Positions 8,375 through 14,592 of a stretch of 64,000 nt of DNA are shown here, piece by piece. The position numbers were made by a program, and so were the translations under genes. This DNA is from CAWBFD01 sp963788115 (GTDB lineage: Bacteria > Actinomycetota > Thermoleophilia > Solirubrobacterales > 70-9): the NCBI GenBank assembly GCA_963788115.1, contig CAWBFD010000004.1, positions 868,001 to 932,000 on the forward strand. Direction: 5' to 3'. Numbering within the stretch: the first letter of the stretch is position 1; each line of letters starts with the position of its first letter. The notes beneath the pieces are model-generated. The model did not search any database, was not told where the DNA came from, and saw nothing but the letters and a program-made list of their open reading frames with translations.

Positions 8375-8483
8375 AGGACAGCGGATCCCTGATCGTCACG
8401 TCCAGGACGACCATCAGCTTGGCGATCCCGACGAGGACGAGGATCCACCAGCGGCGGGCATGTTGGTCGCTGGCCGCGGTCAT
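8313..8483 (-). pseudogene. N-terminal stump of an EmrB/QacA-type MFS transporter
   Basis: A 57-codon frame starts with an ATG (8483-8481) that overlaps the stop of the Ddn-like gene by four bases, as in a normal operon. The first 31 residues, including RRWWILVLVGIAKLMVVLD and VTI, are the unmistakable start of the first transmembrane helix of a 14-TM drug:H+ antiporter. At about 8392 the match ends and the frame continues as unrelated sequence (RDPLSFKS...) antisense to the channel-like gene until TAA at 8313. The rest of the roughly 470-residue transporter is absent, so this is a truncation scar. Confidence 0.65.
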
Positions 8484-8938
8484 CGCGAGGGCGTCTCCGT
8501 GATCCGGAAGATCGGATGGTCGGGCGCGATGCGCCGAAGCTCATTTTCGGGGTCCTGCGGCCCGACGCCGTCGAAGAAGACCCCGACCTCCCACTTCCAT
8601 CGCTCGAGGTACGCGCGCAGGATCGGGGCCTTTTCGTCGTCAGGGAGCTCGCTGGCGCGGAAGACCTCCGCACGCCGGCCGTGAAGCAGGCGTCCCTCGC
8701 CCTGGGCGCGGAGGTTGCGCACCCACTGCGTGTTCCCGCGCGGCGCGACGAGGTAGCGCGTGCCATCGAGGGTCAGCGGGTTGACGGGCGTTCGTCGCGG
8801 CTCGCCCGTCTTTCGTCCACGCACCTCCAGTATGCGAGAGCCCGCGACGCTTAGCCCGAGGCGGGTGAGACGCGCTACCGCCGGGTTGAAGACGTGAGAG
8901 GTGAACCAGCCGGGACGTTGGTAGGTCTCCGAAGTCAT
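8480..8938 (-). CDS. Ddn-like F420/deazaflavin-dependent nitroreductase-family protein
   Basis: A 152-residue single-domain protein of the split-beta-barrel Ddn/F420-dependent quinone reductase family, which is largely actinobacterial. Characteristic pieces are LEVRGRKTGEPRRTPVNPLTLDG and RYLVAPRGNTQWVRNLRAQGEGRLLHGRR, which form the deazaflavin-binding core, and the C-terminal DHPIFRI. The family reduces quinones, nitroaromatics or related compounds with F420H2; the substrate here is unknown. Its stop overlaps the start of the MFS stump, so it was probably once co-transcribed with an exporter. Confidence 0.88.
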   Translation of the reverse strand: MTSETYQRPGWFTSHVFNPAVARLTRLGLSVAGSRILEVRGRKTGEPRRTPVNPLTLDGTRYLVAPRGNTQWVRNLRAQGEGRLLHGRRAEVFRASELPDDEKAPILRAYLERWKWEVGVFFDGVGPQDPENELRRIAPDHPIFRITETPSR

Positions 8939-9085
8939 TCAGCGCTCGGCCTCATCATGGTGCAAGTGTGGCGCAGCCCGGCCGAGCTCGCGACGGGGAC
9001 CCGTCTGCGCGCTCAGGTGGCGCAGGTCGGCGAGCGTGCCCTGGTCGACAAGCCGTCCCTCCCCGCAGGATGCCGGCCCAGTCAT
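8939..9085 (-). pseudogene. C-terminal fragment of an ABC ATP-binding protein
   Basis: A short frame begins with an ATG overlapping the permease stop by four bases and reads CGEGRLVDQGTLADLRHLSAQT, the stretch that follows the H-loop in ABC-2 type ATPases (…GRLV.QGTLAELR), before turning into unrelated Arg/His-rich residues and stopping at 8939. No Walker motifs are present. It appears to be the leftover tail of a second ATPase gene fused or rearranged behind the permease. Confidence 0.45.
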
Positions 9086-9897
9086 GCCGTCGCCGGGCGC
9101 CACGCGTCGCCGCCGGCCGCGGTCATCTCGGCCCGGAACCGGCGCGCAGCGACGAACAGGCCGACCGCGGTCCACGCCGCAAGCAGCCACAGGTCGCTGG
9201 TAAATCCGCTGCCGGTGGTCGACGGGTCGAAGCAGGAGGCAAAGGCGTCGACGAGGTGGGCGACCGGAAACACGTCGGCAACCTTCTGGAGCCAATCGGG
9301 CGCCTCGCTGATCGGAAAGAAGACCCCGGAGAGGAAGATCACCGGGAAACTCGTCAGGTTGGCGACCATCGGCGCCGATTCGACCTTGCGGACGAAGCTC
9401 GAGACTGCGAGCCCCAGCGCGCTGAGGCAGGTGGCCCCGAGCAGCACGGTGGCCACGGCCGCCGGTATCAGCCTCGGCTCGATGCTGACGTTGAAGGCCA
9501 GCAGCCCGATCACGACCAGCAGCGCGGTCGAGACGAAGCCCGTGATGATCGCCGCCATCCCCCAAGAGGTGACGTAGATCGAGGTCGGCAGCGGGGTGCC
9601 CATCACCCGCTTGATGATTCCGCGGTCGCGCGCGGTGGCGATCGTGAAGATGGTCCACGTGTAGCAGGCGGTGACCAGGCCGAAGATCCCGATCGATGGG
9701 GTGTAGTAGGCGGCGAAGGAGACCTTCGAGCCGTTCGCGCCGGTGATCGTCTGACCACTATTCAGCGAGTCGAGCAGGGCCAGCAGGATCAGCGGGAAGA
9801 GGAAGGTGAAGAACGCGGTCCGCGGAGTGCGGAGGAAGAGCTTGAACCGGCCTTTGGTCCAGAGCGCGAGCAGTGCCAGCTTCCGGCGGGTGGTCAT
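9082..9897 (-). CDS. ABC-2 type transporter permease
   Basis: A 271-residue integral membrane protein with about six hydrophobic helices. It has the ABC-2/DrrB pattern: a cytoplasmic N-terminus (RFKLFLRTPRTAFFTFLFPLI), an external loop, the conserved DRGIIKRVMGTPL element that contacts the ATPase, and the SFPVIFLSGVFFPISEAPDWLQKVADVFPVAHLVDAF motif. Its ATG overlaps the stop of the ATPase gene by four bases (9894-9897), so the pair is coupled. Such pairs export drugs, lipids or polyketides; no biosynthetic genes nearby give the substrate. Confidence 0.92.
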   Translation of the reverse strand: MTTRRKLALLALWTKGRFKLFLRTPRTAFFTFLFPLILLALLDSLNSGQTITGANGSKVSFAAYYTPSIGIFGLVTACYTWTIFTIATARDRGIIKRVMGTPLPTSIYVTSWGMAAIITGFVSTALLVVIGLLAFNVSIEPRLIPAAVATVLLGATCLSALGLAVSSFVRKVESAPMVANLTSFPVIFLSGVFFPISEAPDWLQKVADVFPVAHLVDAFASCFDPSTTGSGFTSDLWLLAAWTAVGLFVAARRFRAEMTAAGGDAWRPATA

Positions 9898-10814
9898 TCG
9901 TCGCCGTCCTGGTGTGCGGTCAGCTGCAGGTAGGCGTCTTCGAGCGTCGCCCTGTGAACGGCAAGTCCGCCGAGCTCGAGCCCGCGCTGGGTCGCCCAGG
10001 CGAGCAGCGGCGCCAGGTCGCGGGTCGGGGTGGTGGTGGTGAACACGACCCGCCCGTTCGCCCTCTGCGCCGCGGCGGCGTCGGGCAGCGGCAGCTCGGC
10101 GGCGCTGATGCCGGGCGGAACTGTGAACGAGACCTCGGCCTCGGCGTCGCCGGCGGCGAGCTCCTCGGGCGGGCCCTCGGCGAGGATCCTGCCGGCGCCC
10201 AGCACCGCGACCCGGTCTGCAAGCCGCTGGGCCTCCTCCATGTAGTGGGTGGTGAGCAGGATCGTCTTGCCCTCGTCGCGTAGCGCCCCCACGAGGTCCC
10301 AGGTGTGTCGGCGCGCCTCGGGGTCGAAGCCGGTGGTCGGCTCGTCGAGGTAGATCAGCTCCGGGTCGCCGACTACGCCGAGCGCCAGGTCGAGGCGACG
10401 TCGCTGGCCGCCGGAGAGGGTGGCGATGCGCTCCTCGAGCTTGTCGAGGAGGCCGACCAGCGCCACCACCTCATCGGTCGGCCGGCGGCGCGAGTAGGCG
10501 GCCCCGTAGAGCTCGACCGCCTCGCGGACCGTGAGGTCGGGCTCGATCCCGCTCTCCTGAAGGACGATGCCGATCCGGTCGCGCAGGTCGGCGTCGTCTC
10601 TCTCCGGGTCGGAGCCGAGGACGCTGACCTCGCCGTCGCTGCGGGTCCGGTAGCCCTCCAGGATTTCGACGATCGTCGTCTTGCCGGCGCCGTTCGGCCC
10701 GAGGAGGCCGAACACGGTCCCGCGCGGGATCTCGAAGGCGACGCCCCTGACCGCCTCATTGTCGCCATAGGACTTGCGAAGCCCCGCCACCCGGATCACC
10801 ACATCCGCGGTCAT
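9894..10814 (-). CDS. ABC-2 type transporter ATP-binding protein
   Basis: A 306-residue DrrA-like ATPase. Walker A is GPNGAGKT, the Q-loop lies in VLQESGIEPDLT, the signature is LSGGQRRRLDLALG, Walker B is LIYLDEPTTG and the switch His is in TTHYMEEAQ. The C-terminal 80 residues form the usual DrrA-type regulatory extension. The frame is open far upstream, but homology begins at MTADVVIRVAGLRKSYG, so I place the start at 10814. It is the first gene of the operon with the permease. The 290-base upstream region holds two GTAGGG inverted repeats that may be operators. Confidence 0.92.
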   Translation of the reverse strand: MTADVVIRVAGLRKSYGDNEAVRGVAFEIPRGTVFGLLGPNGAGKTTIVEILEGYRTRSDGEVSVLGSDPERDDADLRDRIGIVLQESGIEPDLTVREAVELYGAAYSRRRPTDEVVALVGLLDKLEERIATLSGGQRRRLDLALGVVGDPELIYLDEPTTGFDPEARRHTWDLVGALRDEGKTILLTTHYMEEAQRLADRVAVLGAGRILAEGPPEELAAGDAEAEVSFTVPPGISAAELPLPDAAAAQRANGRVVFTTTTPTRDLAPLLAWATQRGLELGGLAVHRATLEDAYLQLTAHQDGDE

Positions 10815-10912
10815 CGTTAGTACGTCCTGGAAGTCATGCTCTGACTCTTCCCCGCGGGGTTGGCCCTCGCCATACCCACGCACCCGAGACTTCGCCGCAA
10901 CAATCCCGACCC

Positions 10913-11036
10913 GGCGGGTAGGGAGTTCCCTACGCCGCGCTGCAATCCCAAGAGGCTCCTGATCGCGCTTCGCGCCGGCGACCACGCGGGGCGCTGCGAC
11001 TGCGACACTAGGGTCACCCCTACCCCGCGGGTAGGG
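10913..11036. promoter_or_regulatory. Two GTAGGG inverted repeats in a divergent promoter region
   Basis: Site 1 at 10918-10933 is GTAGGGAGTTCCCTAC: perfect 7-bp arms with a 2-bp spacer. Site 2 at 11018-11036 is CCCTACCCCGCGGGTAGGG: perfect 7-bp arms with a 5-bp spacer and the opposite arm order. The decamer GCGGGTAGGG is present in both (10914-10923 and 11027-11036). They are 100 bp apart between the divergent ABC transporter and secreted-protein genes, as expected for a dimeric regulator acting on one or both promoters. No regulator gene lies next to them. Confidence 0.4.
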
Positions 11037-11104
11037 CCGAGCGACGCGCGATCTCGGGCTGAAGGGTATGGCGGCAGCGGCGGCTGGCAACGAAGATCAC
11101 GCAC

Positions 11105-11680
11105 ATGAAGCGAATTCTCATACTCACCACCGTCCTTAGCCTCGCCGTCGCGGTTTCTACGACCGCTTCGGCAGAGGGTCCGAATCGCCAGCCCCAGGTG
11201 CGGGGACTGGCCGAAGCGAGCGCTCTTGATGTCGCCCCGCTCGCGGCCACAAGGCGAGTGTGCGTGGCCGCACAGGAGCCCAAGGCACCGTCAGGGGCCG
11301 ACCGCAGCCACCTTCGGGCCGCCACGCGACTGTTCAGCGCGCGCTTCTACCGCATCACGCTGACGCTCGATGCCGACCTCGACGGGATCACGGGGAATCA
11401 GCTCCCGATCTCGATCGGCCGGGTCTGCGGCGTCCCCAAGCGCCTCGCCCGCCAAGCCCGTCGGCTCGCTGGCGCCGACGGCATCGCGCTGTTCACTGCC
11501 AATACCGTGGTCCTCCAGAATGGGAATCGGCTGCAGGGGGCGGCGGCCAGGACGGCGCTTGCAAACGCCGATACCGCGACTCTGGGAGCGCGTCTCCTAC
11601 GTCCGGGTTCGTGGGGTCAGGACGAGGACGGTGCCCGCATCCCCACCTTCCGCACCATTCGCGCCAAGATCACCGACTGA
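11105..11680 (+). CDS. Secreted protein of unknown function
   Basis: A 191-residue protein with a classical Sec signal peptide (MKRILILTTVLSLAVAVSTTASAEG). The mature part has two Cys (RRVCVAA and GRVCGVPK) that could form a disulfide, an Arg/Ala-rich helical middle and no recognisable domain or catalytic motif. It is divergent from the drug-efflux type ABC transporter and shares the region with the GTAGGG repeats. The 152 bases after it (11681-11832) contain a short GCGTCGC/GCGACGC palindrome at 11796-11810 and no gene. Confidence 0.65.
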   Translation: MKRILILTTVLSLAVAVSTTASAEGPNRQPQVRGLAEASALDVAPLAATRRVCVAAQEPKAPSGADRSHLRAATRLFSARFYRITLTLDADLDGITGNQLPISIGRVCGVPKRLARQARRLAGADGIALFTANTVVLQNGNRLQGAAARTALANADTATLGARLLRPGSWGQDEDGARIPTFRTIRAKITD

Positions 11681-11832
11681 ATGCGATCAAGAGGGGTTCC
11701 GGGTGGCAGGCTCGCTGAGCGAGGAGACGACGATGTTCTTCGCGCCTGCGAGGCGGCGGAGACCCGGGAGAGCTGTCGCAGGACGCAGGGCGTTAGCGTC
11801 GCAGCGACGCCGCGCTCTGGCGTCGACGCCGG

Positions 11833-12231
11833 TCAGTCATCGAGGGGCGCGAAGAGGTCGATGAGGTTGCCGTCGGGGTCCGCCACCTCGGCGTAGCGCT
11901 GGCCCCAGAACGCGTCCCAGGGCTCCTTGGCCGCCCGGGCGCCTGCGTCGACCAGCTCGCCGTAGACGCGGTCGACTTCTTCCGGCGAGTCGCAGAGGAA
12001 GGCAACCGCCGTTCGCGGATCCCCGTCGTGCGGCGACCAGCCCGGATTGAATGATTTGACCGACTCCTCGCTGTCGAGCATGAAGCGGAGGCCTCCTGGC
12101 AGTGTGGCCTCGACGTGTCCATGACCCTCTGGATCCGGATCGTCGGGGAACTCGAGCCCGAGTCGCCGGTAGAGGTCGACCGCCTTGTCGATGTCGGAGA
12201 CGATCACGCCGATGGCGTCGAAGCGCGTCAT
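11833..12231 (-). CDS. VOC-family (glyoxalase-like) protein
   Basis: A 132-residue protein with two beta-alpha-beta-beta-beta modules of the vicinal oxygen chelate fold: FDAIGVIVSDIDKAVDLYRRLGLEF at the start and WGQRYAEVADPDGNLIDLFAPL at the end. I start it at the ATG at 12231, which overlaps the stop of the preceding VOC gene by four bases; the frame is open further upstream but without homology. The metal ligands are not clear enough to name a reaction. Such small VOC proteins act in resistance or in unassigned isomerase/dioxygenase chemistry. Confidence 0.85.
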   Translation of the reverse strand: MTRFDAIGVIVSDIDKAVDLYRRLGLEFPDDPDPEGHGHVEATLPGGLRFMLDSEESVKSFNPGWSPHDGDPRTAVAFLCDSPEEVDRVYGELVDAGARAAKEPWDAFWGQRYAEVADPDGNLIDLFAPLDD

Positions 12232-12620
12232 GCCGCCCCCTCTTCGATCGCGAACGTGTTGCCGTCGGGGTCGCGGAACCATGCGACCCTGCCGTCGTCG
12301 AGCTCATGGATGCCGTTCTCGTCGGCCGCCAGGGCCGGATCGTCATAGCGCTCGAAGCTCACGCCCTTGGAGTTGAGCTCGCCGGCGACACCCTCGAGGT
12401 CCGGCACGTACCAGGTGGCCAGCGTGGCACTCCCCGGGTCCGCGTGAGTCGGAGACTCATAGATGTGCAGCGACGTGCCGCCACCACAGGCGTAGATCCG
12501 GCTCTCGTCGGACTGCTCTGCTCCCTGGCGTAGACCTAGCTTGCCCTCGTAGAACTCGGCGGCCCGGGCGATGTCCGAGACGGCCACGGACGTTCTCAGC
12601 TTGTAGTCACTCAAACCCAT
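12228..12620 (-). CDS. VOC-family (glyoxalase-like) protein
   Basis: A 130-residue vicinal oxygen chelate protein. It has LRTSVAVSDIARAAEFYEGKLGLR at the N-terminus and DGRVAWFRDPDGNTFAIEE at the C-terminus, the standard VOC repeat ends. A good ribosome binding site (AAGGAGGAG) precedes the ATG. It lies 18 bases after the LigD-type gene on the same strand and overlaps the next VOC gene, so all three are probably one transcript. The reason for pairing VOC proteins with a DNA repair polymerase is not evident. Confidence 0.87.
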   Translation of the reverse strand: MGLSDYKLRTSVAVSDIARAAEFYEGKLGLRQGAEQSDESRIYACGGGTSLHIYESPTHADPGSATLATWYVPDLEGVAGELNSKGVSFERYDDPALAADENGIHELDDGRVAWFRDPDGNTFAIEEGAA

Positions 12621-12638
12621 CTGTGCTCCTCCTTGCCA

Positions 12639-13778
12639 TCAGTCTTCGAACTCGTCCTCGTGCCCCTGGCCGGTCCTCGGCTTTGAGCCGAAGCCCCGCT
12701 GCAGGCCGCCGGTGCGGACCCCGGGCGGCGGGCCTCCCGGCTGGGGGTCGCCGGCGCGGCCGCGCTGGGTGGGCCGGTCCCGGTCGCGGCTCGGCTGGAC
12801 GCGCTTGGGCTCGCCCTTCTGCTTGGGGAAGTGCGGCGGCCACGGCGCGTCTCCGAGGCCCTCCTCCTCGTCGCGCCGGGCGAGGTCGAGCAGCTGGTCG
12901 AGGGAGCCGGGGTGCTCGTCGATGTCGGCTGCCGGATCGCCGAGCGCTCCCAGGCGATCGGGCACCGTGTCGAGACGCAGGTCAGCCGGCTCGACGTCAG
13001 GCACGTCCTCCCAGCGCAGGGCGCATGAGACGCGAGCGTCGGGCGTCGGTCGCACCGAGTAGCCCGACGCGACCGTGCGGTCGCGCGCGTTCTGGTTGTA
13101 ATCGACGAAGACGCCGTGGCGCTCCTCCTTCCACCACTTGCTCGTCGCCAGGTCGGGCGCGCGGCGCTCGACCTCCCGGGCCAGCGCCAGGGCGGCGCGC
13201 CGCACCCCGAGGAAGTCCCAGCGGGGCTCGATCCGGACGTTCACGTGGATGCCCTTGGATCCGGAGGTCTTCGGGTAGCCGCGCAGCCCATGCTCGGAGA
13301 GCACGTCGCGCACGACCATCGCGGTGCGCCGCACGTCGTCCCATCCGATACCGGGCGTGGGATCGAGGTCGACGCGGAGCTCGTCGGGATGGTCGAGGTC
13401 GTCGCGCCGCGCGGGCCAGGGGTTGAAGTCGATGACTCCGAGATTGACCGCCCACACCAGGTGTGCCGCGTCGTTGGCCACGAGCTCCTCGGCGGTGCGT
13501 CCCGACGGGAACGCGACGGTGGCCGTCTGGAGCCAGTCGGGCACGTTCCGGGGCACGCGCTTCTGCCAGATCGGCTCCTCCATGATCCCGTTCACGAAGC
13601 GCTTCATCACGGTCGGGCGCTCACGGAGGTGAACCAGCGCGGCCTCGGCCACGGCGAGGTAGTACTCGGCGACGTCCAGCTTCTTCCAGCCCGGCTTGGG
13701 GAAGTAGACCTTCGACGGGTTGGAGAGCCGGACCTCGCGACCCTCCACCTCGATGATCGTGTGCTCGCCCTTAGCCAT
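12639..13778 (-). CDS. ligD: LigD-type NHEJ polymerase domain protein
   Basis: A stand-alone polymerase/primase domain of the LigD family (archaeo-eukaryotic primase fold) that fills gaps and adds ribonucleotides at double-strand breaks. Residues 1-300 carry the family core: LSNPSKVYFPKPGWKK, catalytic ELRVDLDPTPG with Asp137 and Asp139, the nucleotide-binding TSGSKGIHV (171-179), and WWKEERHGVFVDYNQNARDRTVA. The final 80 residues are a Pro/Gly/Arg-rich, probably disordered DNA-binding tail. No ligase or Ku gene is within the window, so its partners must be elsewhere. It starts an operon with the two VOC genes. Confidence 0.92.
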   Translation of the reverse strand: MAKGEHTIIEVEGREVRLSNPSKVYFPKPGWKKLDVAEYYLAVAEAALVHLRERPTVMKRFVNGIMEEPIWQKRVPRNVPDWLQTATVAFPSGRTAEELVANDAAHLVWAVNLGVIDFNPWPARRDDLDHPDELRVDLDPTPGIGWDDVRRTAMVVRDVLSEHGLRGYPKTSGSKGIHVNVRIEPRWDFLGVRRAALALAREVERRAPDLATSKWWKEERHGVFVDYNQNARDRTVASGYSVRPTPDARVSCALRWEDVPDVEPADLRLDTVPDRLGALGDPAADIDEHPGSLDQLLDLARRDEEEGLGDAPWPPHFPKQKGEPKRVQPSRDRDRPTQRGRAGDPQPGGPPPGVRTGGLQRGFGSKPRTGQGHEDEFED

Positions 13779-13928
13779 CTAACCGAGCGTACCTGCGCCG
13801 GGGAGCGCGTTCGGCGCTGCCGGCGTCGCCGCTGAGCAATCGTTCCAGGTCCTGAGTCTGCGTCCCACTCTCGATCGGGTGAAAGGACCTGAAGATCCGC
13901 GGAAACTCATCGCTCTCGCGGCCGTCCT

Positions 13929-14090
13929 CACACGAGCATCGCGATCCCGACCGCCACCAGCCAGATCGACCAGGATCTCGTGGGTCGGCCGGCGAAGGAT
14001 CTCGGGATAGTCGAAGCGCTGGGCCAGGATCGCGAAGCCGACGTTGAAGAGGAGCGGGACCCGTGCCGCATGCTCGGAGGTGTCACATCC
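13929..14090 (-). pseudogene. Decayed DUF4386-like membrane protein fragment
   Basis: On the minus strand a frame without a proper start reads VPLLFNVGFAILAQRFDYP followed by EILRRPTHEIL, which resembles the end of the DUF4386 membrane-protein family. After THEIL the continuation (WLVAVGIAMLV and stop at 13929) lies in another frame, so at least one frameshift is present. Together with the missing N-terminus this is a remnant. The region 13796-14232 otherwise shows no convincing gene. Confidence 0.4.
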
Positions 14091-14232
14091 GGGGCGGCCG
14101 TCTTGTCTTGTCGGGTGCAGCTAGTCCTCGATCAAGGAGTTGATGATGAGAGTGTTCGCCGCGATCAGGACGACGCCGGACGCGACCTGCTCGCTCATGC
14201 GCCCGTTCAGGCTCGGTGCTCAACCGATTTCC

Positions 14233-14385
14233 TTACCTGCCGTCGCGACGCGAGACCCAGCCGACGAGCGCGCCGAGCACCAACCCGGCCTCGGGCGCAA
14301 AGGGGACATCGGTGGTCACGCTGACGAGGATGCCAACGGCCAACCCGATCACCGCGCCGACGGCGATCACGGCTCCGGTGCTCAT
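14233..14385 (-). CDS. Small two-helix membrane protein, 50 residues
   Basis: A 51-codon frame encodes MSTGAVIAVGAVIGLAVGI, then LVSVTTDVPFAPEAGLVLG and ALVGWVSRRDGR. Two Gly/Ala-rich hydrophobic segments flank an acidic turn and the end is positively charged, like other tiny actinobacterial membrane proteins. Third-position GC and composition look like coding sequence. The ribosome binding site is weak. No function is known to me. A further 25-codon hydrophobic frame follows at 14121-14198 on the same strand (MSEQVASGVVLIAANTLI…) and is less certain. Confidence 0.5.
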   Translation of the reverse strand: MSTGAVIAVGAVIGLAVGILVSVTTDVPFAPEAGLVLGALVGWVSRRDGR

Positions 14386-14592
14386 GCCGCCCACTCGATC
14401 ACCCTACCCCGAGACGTGAGGATTGTCCCGGCCACCGATGAGTTCCCACGCGACCGGCGGTCTAAGAGAGCGTCGGCCGTCAGACGCCCGATCCAATCGC
14501 GAGAGAGGCCCCAACCAGGGGCCGGAGACCACGGAATGCCTATCTATGTTTGAACCTATGCGCAGGCCATCAGCCGAAAGAGGGACCCCCGA

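Noticed and set aside
14121..14198. 25-codon hydrophobic frame MSEQVASGVVLIAANTLI… on the minus strand
   Set aside because: Too short and without a ribosome binding site to annotate as a gene; mentioned only with the neighbouring 50-residue protein.
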